DNA from: Bacillota bacterium
GTDB taxonomy: Bacteria; Bacillota; Clostridia; Clostridiales; Clostridiaceae
Direction of reading: 5' to 3'
Length of the DNA stretch: 33,901 nt
Assembly: GCA_023399035.1 (NCBI GenBank)
Contig: JAEWQX010000190.1
Coordinates: 1-33,901 of the forward strand
Below the pieces are notes generated by a model. The model worked only from the letters and a program-made list of their open reading frames with translations, was not told the DNA's origin and did no database searches. Every line of letters begins with the position of its first letter. Positions within the stretch are counted from its first letter, which is position 1. Below, piece after piece: positions 8,641 through 16,819 of this stretch. The position numbers and the translations under genes are program-made.

Positions 8641-8669
8641 ATTATAGTAGACATGAATATGGATGTCAA
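8641..8669 (-). promoter_or_regulatory. Consensus sigma-A promoter of ade
   Basis: On the minus strand: TTGACA (8664-8669), 17-base spacer, TATAAT (8641-8646). Transcription should start near 8634, leaving a leader of about 130 bases before ade. The leader holds CATGAGCTCAT and AGAC-TGACT-GTCT inverted repeats of unknown role. Confidence 0.85.
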
Positions 8670-8712
8670 AATAAGGAAAGGTTTTCATAAATAAAATTAT
8701 CAAAAGCATAAA

Positions 8713-8751
8713 AAACATTAGATTAAAATAAAGATATTTAATCTAATGTTT
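8713..8751 (-). terminator. Terminator after the lactonase gene
   Basis: Perfect 15-bp stem (8713-8727 with 8737-8751) with a 9-base loop; on the minus strand it runs into TTTTTT-rich sequence. It separates the lactonase gene from the ade promoter. Confidence 0.85.
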
Positions 8752-8768
8752 TAAAATATTATAATATA

Positions 8769-9824
8769 TTAAATAAATTCAATACATGTTGGACAAGGGA
8801 TATTTAAAGAATTTAAAAAAGTCAAAGATCCAGTTGATGAATTTATGGAAAAAACAGAGATATTATCTGATTTTTCATTTGCTGCAAATAAGAAGTTTCC
8901 ACTAGGATCTATTTGGAAATCTCTTGGAGAATTACCGTAGCACGAAATTGTCTCTAAGAATTTTAATCTGCCATCTGAAGGATTAATTGCAAATAGATTT
9001 ATAGAATTATTTCCTCTGTCAGATGTGTATAGGAATTTTTTATTTGGATGAATTCTTATTGCAGCACCACTTTTAGTACCATCATATTTTTCTGGAAGAC
9101 TGCTTATCTTTTGAACATTTTCTAAAACAGTATCTGATGATGGGGTATATTTAAAAATGAATATTTCAGAACTTAATTCACTTAATACATAAATATATTT
9201 GGAATTAAAATAGGTTATATGTCTTGGTCCAGTTCCTTTTGGGAATGAATAACTTAGTTCTGACCTTTCTATTAATTTATTATCTGCCAATTCATATACA
9301 TTCAATTTATCAAGACCCAGCTGAGATGAAAGGATGAATTTTCTATCAAAAGTAAACACTCCACAATGAAAATGTGGATTTTTAATCATATTATCATCGC
9401 AGTCAGGCGACATGTGTTTAGCAATAGAAGGATAATTAAGTATGATTCCTTCTAATGTGTTATAAACTATCATTTTATTTTCATGATAATTTGAAGAAAT
9501 TAATATTTGATTGTCATTACATATGCTTATATGGCAAGGCTGCTTTTCTTCAGAAAGATTATAATTAATAAGATTTAATTTATCCTGTTCCTGCCAGTAT
9601 TTAAATGATATTACCCCCGCTTTATCATTTATTTTGCAAGAGGAATAGAGTATATGTCTTTCATGATCAATTGCGAGATAGGTCGGATTTTCTATTTCAT
9701 AGGCTAAATCAATCTTTTCTACCTCTTTTGAATTTCGATTAAAGTTTATTCTATATATTCCTTTGCTGTCTCCATTAGTATACGTGCCTATATAAGCTGT
9801 TATTATATTCTGATGTAATACCAT
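8769..9824 (-). CDS. Lactonase family beta-propeller protein (YbhE-type)
   Basis: 351 residues with no signal peptide. The N-terminus AYIGTYTNGDSKGIYRINF and repeats such as GPRHITYF, GAAIRIHPNKKFLYTSDRGNNSI and SPRDFQIDPSGNFLFAANEKSDNISVF are typical of the seven-bladed 6-phosphogluconolactonase (YbhE/Pgl) family. Characterised members hydrolyse 6-phosphogluconolactone, but the family also covers other lactones and proteins of unknown substrate. No pentose phosphate gene is nearby, so the substrate is open. The start is preceded by AAAGGGGGC at a suitable distance. It stands alone between its terminator and a divergent promoter region. Confidence 0.85.
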   Translation of the reverse strand: MVLHQNIITAYIGTYTNGDSKGIYRINFNRNSKEVEKIDLAYEIENPTYLAIDHERHILYSSCKINDKAGVISFKYWQEQDKLNLINYNLSEEKQPCHISICNDNQILISSNYHENKMIVYNTLEGIILNYPSIAKHMSPDCDDNMIKNPHFHCGVFTFDRKFILSSQLGLDKLNVYELADNKLIERSELSYSFPKGTGPRHITYFNSKYIYVLSELSSEIFIFKYTPSSDTVLENVQKISSLPEKYDGTKSGAAIRIHPNKKFLYTSDRGNNSINLFAINPSDGRLKFLETISCYGNSPRDFQIDPSGNFLFAANEKSDNISVFSINSSTGSLTFLNSLNIPCPTCIEFI

Positions 9825-10181
9825 GATGTATGCCCCCTTTATATCTGTATATACGGTAAGTATATCATAAATTAAAAATATAGTGATTTATTCGCAATAC
9901 TTACTATTTTAGTAAAATTGAAAAATGATGAAAAAATATAAAGAAATAAAATAGATTGTTAAAAAAATATTAATAATAATATTAAAATATCATGATAATG
10001 AGCTAAAATTTAATCAATAAAAACTATACATAATAAATGTTACGACTTTAGGTTTTATATTGAGTAAAATTAATAAAAATACAATAAGTAAAACATTAAG
10101 TTGATAAGTAGGCAAATTTTGATATATAATGATAAATAGTGTATAAAGCAATAAGCATAATTAATGAAAGGGGAGTTAGGA
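9825..10181. other. Divergent intergenic region, lactonase / metA
   Basis: About 357 AT-rich bases. It holds the lactonase ribosome binding site, an ATATAC-GGTAA-GTATAT inverted repeat just upstream of it (9849-9865), and a metA promoter candidate near 10101-10130. I see no SAM riboswitch, T-box or extra coding sequence. Confidence 0.6.
10101..10130 (+). promoter_or_regulatory. Candidate metA promoter
   Basis: TTGATA (10101-10106), 18-base spacer, TATAAT (10125-10130), about 50 bases upstream of metA. Confidence 0.6.
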
Positions 10182-11096
10182 ATGCCAATAAAAATTCCTA
10201 GGGAATTACCAGCATTTAAAGTTTTAAGTGATGATAATATATTTGTAATGAATAATGAAAGGGCAGATACTCAGGATATACGACCTTTGAGGATTGCAAT
10301 ACTGAATTTAATGCCTAAGAAAATAGTGACAGAAAATCAGCTTTTAAGATATCTGTCAAATACGCCTCTTCAGGTTGAAATAAAACTGATTCAAACAAAA
10401 AGCTATACATCTCATAACACACCTGTAGAGCATCTTGAAAAGTTCTATAGCTATTTTGATGAGATAAAGCATGAAAAGTTTGATGGACTTATAATAACAG
10501 GAGCACCAGTAGAAAAGATGAAATTTGAAGATGTGGCTTACTGGGATGAACTTACAAAGATAATGGATTGGAGCAATACTAATGTGTTTTCTACGCTTCA
10601 CATATGCTGGGGTGCTCAGGCAGGTCTTTACTATCATCATAACGTTCCAAAGTATGATCTTGATTCAAAGATGTTTGGCGTATTTTCGCATTGGGTAAAT
10701 GATGAAAAGGCTGATCTTACAAGAGGATTAAGCGATATATTCAATGCACCTCATTCAAGACATACAGAGGTGAAGAGGGAAGATATAGAAAAAGATAAGG
10801 ATCTTGAAATATTATCGGAATCAGAAGAAGCAGGGGTATTTATAGTAGCAACTAGAGACAGAAGAAAAGTATATATTACAGGTCATCTTGAATACGATAG
10901 AAATACACTTAAGGATGAATATTTAAGAGATCTTGAAAAGGGAGATAAGATTGCATTACCTAAGAATTACTTCAAAAATGATGATCCAAATGAGAAACCA
11001 AGTCAGACATGGAGAGGAAGTGCAAATATAGTTTTTGGAAATTGGTTAAATTATTGTGTTTATCAAAATACTCCTTATAATCTTAATGAATTATAA
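10182..11096 (+). CDS. metA: Homoserine O-acyltransferase MetA, probably acetyl-CoA type
   Basis: 304 residues from ATG 10182, which starts with the family's usual MPIKIP and has AAGGGGAG 7 bases before it; the in-frame ATG at 10164 lies ahead of that site. It activates homoserine in methionine synthesis. Catalytic Cys142 (HICWGAQAG), His235 and Glu237 (GHLEYDR) are all present. The acyl-donor pocket reads TGAPVEKMKF with Glu at residue 111. In this family Glu111 goes with acetyl-CoA and Gly111 with succinyl-CoA, so the product is probably O-acetylhomoserine despite the usual succinyltransferase name. It appears to be a single-gene unit with a terminator at 11119-11157. Confidence 0.95.
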   Translation: MPIKIPRELPAFKVLSDDNIFVMNNERADTQDIRPLRIAILNLMPKKIVTENQLLRYLSNTPLQVEIKLIQTKSYTSHNTPVEHLEKFYSYFDEIKHEKFDGLIITGAPVEKMKFEDVAYWDELTKIMDWSNTNVFSTLHICWGAQAGLYYHHNVPKYDLDSKMFGVFSHWVNDEKADLTRGLSDIFNAPHSRHTEVKREDIEKDKDLEILSESEEAGVFIVATRDRRKVYITGHLEYDRNTLKDEYLRDLEKGDKIALPKNYFKNDDPNEKPSQTWRGSANIVFGNWLNYCVYQNTPYNLNEL

Positions 11097-11118
11097 AATT
11101 ATATAGTCTGAAAAATAC

Positions 11119-11157
11119 AGCAGCTGTATAGCTTATTTAAATAAGCATACAGCTGCT
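11119..11157. terminator. Terminator between metA and the DUF1294 gene
   Basis: Long stem: AGCAGCTGTAT with ATACAGCTGCT (11119-11129 with 11147-11157) continuing through GCTTAT/ATAAGC, 4-base loop. A T5 run follows on the minus strand, so it best serves the minus gene. The last codons of that gene are inside the hairpin. Confidence 0.8.
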
Positions 11158-11396
11158 ATTGTTTCTATAATTAATATAAGCGGAACTCCAAGTGTAAATT
11201 TCAAATGCTTTGTTTTATGTCTAAAAATATACATTCCGAAAAACATACCAATAGAACCTCCAATTATTGATATGAATATCAATGTTTTTTCAGGAATACG
11301 CCATTCTTTATGGATAGCACGGCTTTTATCAATAAACATTATAAGAAATCCAATTATATTTATTATTAATAAATATATAAATAGTGTTTTATACAT
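11133..11396 (-). CDS. DUF1294 small membrane protein
   Basis: 87 residues. The order is a membrane helix (residues 5-23), the conserved DKSRAIHKEWRIPEKTL stretch, a glycine-rich helix (ISIIGGSIGMFFGMYIF), HKTKH, and a third helix. This is the DUF1294 pattern; the function is unknown. The start has a GGGGAGAA site. Its 3' end lies inside the hairpin shared with metA. Confidence 0.85.
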   Translation of the reverse strand: MYKTLFIYLLIINIIGFLIMFIDKSRAIHKEWRIPEKTLIFISIIGGSIGMFFGMYIFRHKTKHLKFTLGVPLILIIETIAAVCLFK

Positions 11397-11498
11397 GATT
11401 TTCTCCCCATGATAAATTAAATTTAAAATAATTATATCACAGTTCTTTTATGAAAGTATTATATTATTGTAATATTAACCTAATAAACAAAGGCATAA

Positions 11499-12140
11499 TC
11501 AGCCGCCAAGGGTAACATCCTGACTGTCATACCATGATAATGCTTCATAAAAATCTTCTTCTTTAAAAGAAGGCCAGTAATTATCAAGAATATAAAAATC
11601 AGAATATACGGATTGTGCAGGAAGAAATCCGCTAAGTCTTCTTCTGCCACCCCACCTTATTATTAAATCAATTCTTGAGATATCTTTTGAATGCAGGTAT
11701 GGTATTATACCGCTTTTTGGCAGTGCAGCATTCTTAAGAAGATTTAAGTCCCATTCCCATCCATAGTTTATTAAGAAGTTAACTTTTATTCCGCCAGTAC
11801 CAAATTTTTTCCTTTCTGTGTACTGCATTAATTCTTTTGGGAAACATGATGAATTTGTATTGCCTAAAACTAGAATTTCACAGTTTTCCTTTGTCATAAG
11901 TTCAACAGATTCTATGCAGGCTTTTGTAAAGGCAGTCTTCTGCTGCATAGGTCTTTTTGTATTATCTACAGTAAATCCATAAAAGGTAACTTCTTCAACA
12001 TTTTCTTTCTCGCATAGTTTAAAGACCTGAAGTCCAGGTTCAATTCCATAGCTGTATCCCATGTCTTTAGTCATGTTATTGGATAAAGCCCATCTGCGAT
12101 TGCCATCAGGTATTATCCCTATATGTTTAGGTATTCTCAT
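11499..12140 (-). CDS. Divergent cis-prenyltransferase (UppS-like)
   Basis: 213 residues from ATG 12140 (AAGGA about 11 bases upstream), shorter than true UppS (about 245-255). The first motif is HIGIIPDGNRRWA, with the catalytic Asp and the diphosphate-binding GNRRW. The next is YGFTVDNTKRP, in place of YAFSSENWxRP. The last is RWGGRRRLSGFLPAQ, where UppS has RTGGExRxSNF; the Glu that helps hold Mg2+ in E. coli UppS is Arg here. The C-terminal WPSFKEEDF is conserved. It should bind prenyl diphosphates, but chain length and product may differ from the cell-wall carrier lipid. It is probably an accessory paralogue. Upstream lie 41-bp repeats containing terminator-like hairpins on its strand. 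Confidence 0.75.
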   Translation of the reverse strand: MRIPKHIGIIPDGNRRWALSNNMTKDMGYSYGIEPGLQVFKLCEKENVEEVTFYGFTVDNTKRPMQQKTAFTKACIESVELMTKENCEILVLGNTNSSCFPKELMQYTERKKFGTGGIKVNFLINYGWEWDLNLLKNAALPKSGIIPYLHSKDISRIDLIIRWGGRRRLSGFLPAQSVYSDFYILDNYWPSFKEEDFYEALSWYDSQDVTLGG

Positions 12141-12207
12141 AAAGTCATCAGTCCTTTTTATTAATAATCCATATATAGAGTTTCTCCAAATAATATTAAA
12201 AGATACA

Positions 12208-12319
12208 CACCTATTAAAAAAGCAGCTATGCTGCAATTAAGAACTTATCACCTATTAAAAAAGCAGCTATGCTGCAATTAAGATCTATTCACATATTAAG
12301 AAAGCAGTTATTCATTGAT
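12208..12319. repeat. Three tandem 41-bp repeats with internal hairpins
   Basis: Copies begin at 12208, 12249 and 12290. The first two share 35 identical bases (12208-12242 and 12249-12283) with 6-base spacers; the third is degenerate. Each good copy has GCAGC-TAT-GCTGC. Read on the minus strand, towards the UppS-like gene, each hairpin is followed at once by TTTTTT, as in a short intrinsic terminator. Confidence 0.85.
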
Positions 12320-12438
12320 ATAGTTGAGAGTTAACAAGTATCAGTTAACAGTTTAATTATGAAATCTCTATGGGGTTTCTAGAGATAATTTGGAGAATAT
12401 AATATAAAACATAATTTTGTTTAACATTATAAGTAATA

Positions 12439-12453
12439 TTAACCATTGGTTAA
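12439..12453. promoter_or_regulatory. TTAACCA-T-TGGTTAA palindrome, likely operator of the ABC operon
   Basis: Perfect 15-base palindrome about 80 bases upstream of the ATPase start. Further TTAAC elements occur at 12331, 12345 and 12422. A possible promoter, TTAACA (12450-12455), 16 bases, TAATAC (12472-12477), overlaps it, so a bound repressor would block transcription. The regulator is not identifiable. Confidence 0.5.
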
Positions 12454-12530
12454 CAATGCTTAATATTTTATTAATACTGCTTTAATCTAGTAAGGGTATA
12501 TTTAATTACAGATAGAAGGAGGTATTCAAA

Positions 12531-13610
12531 TTGGGAGAAATTATTTTGAAGAATGTAAAAAAGAGTTATGACAAAGGTACTGATATAATAGAAAACTTAA
12601 ATTTGAAGATAGAAGATGGAAGTTTTACAGTACTTGTAGGTCCTTCAGGATGTGGTAAATCTACTACGTTAAGAATAATAGCAGGACTTGAAAAGGAAAC
12701 TGGTGGAGATATATATATTGATGGAAAGCTTATGAATGATGTTGAACCAGGAAAAAGGAATATAGCAATGGTATTTCAGAACTATGCATTATATCCAACA
12801 ATGACAGTAAGAGGAAACATAGAATTTGGGTTAAAGAATAAAAAAGTGCCTAAAGATGAAATTAAGAAGATTGTAGATGAAATTGCAGAAACAGTAGGGC
12901 TTAAGGATTATCTTAATAAGAAACCTCAGAACTTATCCGGGGGGCAGAGGCAGAGAGTTGCACTTGCAAGAGCTATGGTAAAGAAACCAGCAGTATTTTT
13001 AATGGATGAACCATTATCAAACCTTGATGCAAAGCTTAGAAATCAAATGAGGGCAGAGCTGATTGAATTGCATAAAAAGCTTAAAACTACATTTGTATAT
13101 GTAACTCATGATCAGGTTGAAGCAATGTCTATGGGAGATTCAATAGTACTTCTTGAAAAGGGAAAAATAAAGCAGATAGATTCACCTAAGGATATGTATA
13201 CAAATCCTAAGAATAAATTTGCAGCACAATTTATAGGAACACCGCCAATGAATGTTCTTGAATGTGAAAAAATGACTAAATATAATTTTGATAACAACGC
13301 TAAATATGTGGGCTTCAGGCCAGAAAAAGCAAAGATATCAAATAATGCTGATATAGTTCCAGATGATGTATTTAAGCTGAAAGGAAAAATGATTACAAAA
13401 GAGATGCTTGGTGCAGAAACCTTATATAAAGTTTCGACAATATATGGAAATGTGGTTGTAAAATTATATGATGATTATAGTGTGACAAATGAAAAAGTTA
13501 TTATTTATGTTAACAATAGTGATTTGATTTATTTTGATAAAAATGAAGAAAGAATTAATAGCGGCATTTCTGTAAATAAAAATACTTATAAGGATGAGGA
13601 AGCAATATGA
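12531..13610 (+). CDS. ABC importer ATPase, UgpC/MalK/MsmK type
   Basis: 359 residues, start TTG 12531 with AAGGAGGT 8 bases before it. Walker A is GPSGCGKST (about residue 37), the Q-loop lies in MVFQNYALYP, the signature is LSGGQRQR, Walker B is VFLMDEPLSNLD and the switch His is in VTHDQVEAMSMG. A C-terminal regulatory (TOBE/MalK-like) domain follows, containing VGFRPEKAKI. It powers uptake through the two permeases encoded next; its stop overlaps the next start by 4 bases (ATGA), showing translational coupling. MsmK-like ATPases can serve several transporters, but here it heads a complete set. Confidence 0.93.
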   Translation: MGEIILKNVKKSYDKGTDIIENLNLKIEDGSFTVLVGPSGCGKSTTLRIIAGLEKETGGDIYIDGKLMNDVEPGKRNIAMVFQNYALYPTMTVRGNIEFGLKNKKVPKDEIKKIVDEIAETVGLKDYLNKKPQNLSGGQRQRVALARAMVKKPAVFLMDEPLSNLDAKLRNQMRAELIELHKKLKTTFVYVTHDQVEAMSMGDSIVLLEKGKIKQIDSPKDMYTNPKNKFAAQFIGTPPMNVLECEKMTKYNFDNNAKYVGFRPEKAKISNNADIVPDDVFKLKGKMITKEMLGAETLYKVSTIYGNVVVKLYDDYSVTNEKVIIYVNNSDLIYFDKNEERINSGISVNKNTYKDEEAI

Positions 13611-14479
13611 TGATTCTAAAAAAAACAAGACCATACCTAATGATTGCTCCAGCAATAGTAATTTTTCTCGTATTTTCTATATATCCTATCTTGTATATGG
13701 GCTACTTGAGTTTTAATGAATGGGATCTTATTAATCCAGTAAAGACTTTCACGGGATTGAGCAATTTTATTGATTTATTCAAGGATGAAACATTTCTGAG
13801 GGTAGTAAAGAATTCAGTGGTTTATATGTTTATAACCGTAAGTGTCACCATGATTTTAGGAACATTACTAGCTTTATTTTTAAGCAAGAATACAAAGATA
13901 AACAGGATGCTTCAAAGCATAACTTTTGCACCATATATAGTATCAATGGTATCTGTAGCATTTATATGGAAGTGGATAATGGATAGTGATTATGGTCTTT
14001 TAAATTATCTTCTCAGCTTTTTAGGAGTAGAAAACATAAACTGGCTTCATGATGAGAAAACTGCACTTCTGTCTTTATGCATAATATCCATATGGAAGAG
14101 TCTTGGATATAATGCAATTGTTATCCTATCAGCTTTGAAAGCTGTGCCACAATATATTTATGAGGCAGCCCAGCTTGATGAAGGAAAGCCTTTAGATGTA
14201 TTCTTTAAGATAACTTTTCCAATGATATCACCATCATTATTCTTTTTAACTATCATGAATATTATAAGCTCATTTAAAGTATTTGAACCAATAGCTTTGA
14301 TTACAGAGGGTGGTCCATTGAATTCAACAAATACGCTTGTTTATTACATTTATGAATATGGATTTAAATTAAATAAAATTGGGTATGCATCGTCAGCAGG
14401 CGTAATTTTGTTTGGAATAATAGGAATATTGACCATTATGTATTTTAAGATGCTTAGCAAAAAAGTCCATTATAGATAG
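13607..14479 (+). CDS. ABC importer permease, UgpA/MalF type
   Basis: 290 residues with about six membrane helices, the first at residues 9-30. The cytoplasmic EAA loop that contacts the ATPase is YEAAQLDEGKPLDVFFKITFP. There is no large periplasmic-type insert, as usual for Gram-positive carbohydrate uptake family 1 permeases. It pairs with the permease encoded 16 bases downstream and shares a 4-base overlap with the ATPase gene. Confidence 0.92.
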   Translation: MMILKKTRPYLMIAPAIVIFLVFSIYPILYMGYLSFNEWDLINPVKTFTGLSNFIDLFKDETFLRVVKNSVVYMFITVSVTMILGTLLALFLSKNTKINRMLQSITFAPYIVSMVSVAFIWKWIMDSDYGLLNYLLSFLGVENINWLHDEKTALLSLCIISIWKSLGYNAIVILSALKAVPQYIYEAAQLDEGKPLDVFFKITFPMISPSLFFLTIMNIISSFKVFEPIALITEGGPLNSTNTLVYYIYEYGFKLNKIGYASSAGVILFGIIGILTIMYFKMLSKKVHYR

Positions 14480-14494
14480 AATGAGGAGGTTATT

Positions 14495-15388
14495 ATGGAT
14501 ATAAGAAAAAGCAGGCCTTTATATAACACTGAAAGAAAAGCTCTAGCAGGAATAGACATGGGAATTTTGAAGATATCAGCATGTAAAGTTTGCAGAGTAG
14601 TTATGAGTATACTGATTTTTGCAGTGTTTTTCATGCCATTTTACTGGATGGTGCTCACATCAGTAAAGTCACTTTCAGAAACACTTACATTCCCGCCAAC
14701 TTTCTTTGCGGAAAGAATTAACTTTGAAAATTTTACAAAGGCATTGAGTTCAGGCCCATTTCTTCAATATACAAAAAACAGTATTATAACTACTACTTCA
14801 ATTCTAGTATTACAGTTCGTAACAGTGATTCCAGCAGCATTTGCATTTGCAAGATATAAGTTTATAGGTAAAAACTTAAGTTTTGGAGTAATAATGTCAA
14901 CAATGATGATACCAGCACAGCTTGTTTTTCTCCCAGTTTTTATAATGTTCAGTAAATATAAGATGGTCAACAGCTATGCATCATTGATCCTGCCTTTTGC
15001 AAGCAGTGCATTTGGAATATTTATGTTAAGACAGGCATTTATGCAGGTTCCTCAGGAACTTTTAGAAGCGGCAAGGCTTGATGATGCAAGTGAAATGAAA
15101 ATTATGTTTAAAATCATGCTGCCTATAGCAAAACCTACTCTTATAACTTTAGGATTACTTACATTTATAAGTACTTGGAATGACTATTTCTGGCCCCTTG
15201 TTCTTACAACAAAGGATATGATGAGAACTCTGCCTGTAGGAATAGCTGGAATAAGCAAAGTTGATGGAGGGATATCTTACAATATTTTAATGGCTGCAAA
15301 TATGCTGCTTATTGTACCAATTTTAATAGTATTCTCATTTGCTCAGAAGCATATTATTGAAGCTTTCACTTATATAGGGGAAAAATAA
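14495..15388 (+). CDS. ABC importer permease, UgpE/MalG type
   Basis: 297 residues, with a strong GAGGAGGT site before ATG. After a hydrophilic N-terminus of about 30 residues come six membrane helices and the EAA loop LEAARLDDASEMKIMFKIMLP; the loop glycine is Ala in this sequence. The typical C-terminal FIIEAFTYIGEK-like end is present (HIIEAFTYIGEK). It is the second half of the membrane channel. Confidence 0.92.
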   Translation: MDIRKSRPLYNTERKALAGIDMGILKISACKVCRVVMSILIFAVFFMPFYWMVLTSVKSLSETLTFPPTFFAERINFENFTKALSSGPFLQYTKNSIITTTSILVLQFVTVIPAAFAFARYKFIGKNLSFGVIMSTMMIPAQLVFLPVFIMFSKYKMVNSYASLILPFASSAFGIFMLRQAFMQVPQELLEAARLDDASEMKIMFKIMLPIAKPTLITLGLLTFISTWNDYFWPLVLTTKDMMRTLPVGIAGISKVDGGISYNILMAANMLLIVPILIVFSFAQKHIIEAFTYIGEK

Positions 15389-15429
15389 TATTTATTATAT
15401 GAAGATTATAGAAAGATGAGGGAAAAGAA

Positions 15430-16716
15430 ATGAAAAAGAAATTTTTATCATTAATGTTATGTGGATTAATGGGGCTGTCGCTATTTATAACAGGCTGTGG
15501 GAGCAGTACAAATGCAGATAATGCAGATAATTCGGGGGTAATAGAGCTTACATACTGGTATACATTTAAAGATAAGATCGGTGAAAACAATGAAGCTCTC
15601 GTTAAGGAATTTAATGAATCACAGGATAAAATTCATGTTACTGCTGAATATCAGGGAAATTATGATGAAATAAAAGCAAAGACAAAAGCAGCATTTACTG
15701 CAAATGAAGCACCAGATGTTACTATTACAGAAATTGCATCTGTTCCAGAAATGGTCAAAAGCGGAATAGTTGAAGATTTAACTCCTTTTATAGAGAAAGA
15801 TAATATTGATATAGATGATTTTCATGAAGGGTTGATGAAGAATTCATATATTGATGATAAACTATATGCACTTCCATACTTGAGAAGTACACCTATACTA
15901 TATATGAATGCAACAATGCTGAAGGAAGCTGGACTTGATCCAAGCGGACCTAAAAACTGGCAGGAGCTTGAAGAGTACTGTAGAGCTGTTACTAAAGGTG
16001 ATACTATAGGTATGACTTATCCTGTAGATACATGGTTCACAGAAGCATTTTTAGCTCAGATGGGCGGTTCTGTATTAAAAGATGATGATACAAAATCTAA
16101 TGTTAATACAGATGAAATGATAAAAGGTCTGGAATTTTTAAAGAAGATGAACGATGAAGGAATAATAAAAATTTTAAATGGAACTGATGAAGGAAATGAT
16201 AAAAAGAAGATTGACTTTAAAAATCAGAAATGTGCAATGTTCTTTTCATCAACAGCAGATTTGACATATAACCTTCAGGTAGCAGAGGAAAGCGGATTTG
16301 AATTAAATACAGCATTTATGCCTGCTGGAAATGACTTTGGTGTACCTACAGGTGGATGCAATATGTATATGGTAAGTGGACTTTCAGAAGAAAAGAAACA
16401 GGCAGCATGGGAATTCATAAAATTCATGACATCAACAGAAAGAACAGCAGAAGCAAGTAGAAATACAGGATATTTACCAACAAGAAAATCATCAGTAGAT
16501 ACTGATATAATACAGAATTTATATAAGGAAAAACCTCAATTTAAAGTTGCAGTTGACCAGCTACAATATGCTGTAGGACGTCCTAAGACAGTGCACTGTG
16601 CAGAAGTATTAAAGCTTTTAAAGGAAAGTGAAGAACGTATATTTTTACAAAATGCTGATATTAAAACAGAACTTGAAAAGCTTGATAAAGATATCAACAA
16701 TATAATGAGCAAATAA
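15430..16716 (+). CDS. Extracellular solute-binding lipoprotein, family 1
   Basis: 428 residues. The signal peptide ends in a lipobox, LFITGC, with lipidated Cys23. The rest has the family 1 binding-protein pattern: LTYWYTF near the start, APDVTITEIASVPEM, LYALPYLRSTPILYMNATML, NWQELEEYC, and a C-terminal YLPTRKSSVDTD. It captures the substrate outside and hands it to the permeases. Family 1 includes sugar and glycerol-3-phosphate or glycerophosphodiester binders (UgpB); the downstream phosphodiesterase makes a phosphorylated substrate attractive, but ligand residues cannot be read with certainty. Confidence 0.92.
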   Translation: MKKKFLSLMLCGLMGLSLFITGCGSSTNADNADNSGVIELTYWYTFKDKIGENNEALVKEFNESQDKIHVTAEYQGNYDEIKAKTKAAFTANEAPDVTITEIASVPEMVKSGIVEDLTPFIEKDNIDIDDFHEGLMKNSYIDDKLYALPYLRSTPILYMNATMLKEAGLDPSGPKNWQELEEYCRAVTKGDTIGMTYPVDTWFTEAFLAQMGGSVLKDDDTKSNVNTDEMIKGLEFLKKMNDEGIIKILNGTDEGNDKKKIDFKNQKCAMFFSSTADLTYNLQVAEESGFELNTAFMPAGNDFGVPTGGCNMYMVSGLSEEKKQAAWEFIKFMTSTERTAEASRNTGYLPTRKSSVDTDIIQNLYKEKPQFKVAVDQLQYAVGRPKTVHCAEVLKLLKESEERIFLQNADIKTELEKLDKDINNIMSK

Positions 16717-16819
16717 TAATTACTAAAATATATATTTAGAATTTTTAAATGAAGTTAAGTATAAGCCACGCTGACAAGCAAGGAGAAGATAAGCAATAAA
16801 GAAATCAGGAGGTATAGCA

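Larger units (their letters stand above)
12141..12530. other. Divergent regulatory region, UppS-like / ABC operon
   Basis: 390 bases without a convincing gene. The half next to the UppS-like gene holds the 41-bp tandem repeats. The other half holds repeated TTAAC elements, a 7-bp inverted repeat (12364-12370 with 12380-12386), a 15-base palindrome and the ABC operon's leader. Confidence 0.7.

Noticed and set aside
9825..10181. SAM riboswitch or T-box upstream of metA
   Set aside because: No SAM-I core, specifier loop or antiterminator sequence, and no terminator hairpin ahead of metA.
12141..12236. N-terminal extension of the UppS-like protein into the repeats
   Set aside because: The extra 32 residues are not UppS-like, and ATG 12140 gives the family start MRIPKHIG with an AAGGA upstream.
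12208..12319. CRISPR array
   Set aside because: Spacers are only 6 bases and nearly fixed in length, there are just three copies and no cas genes.
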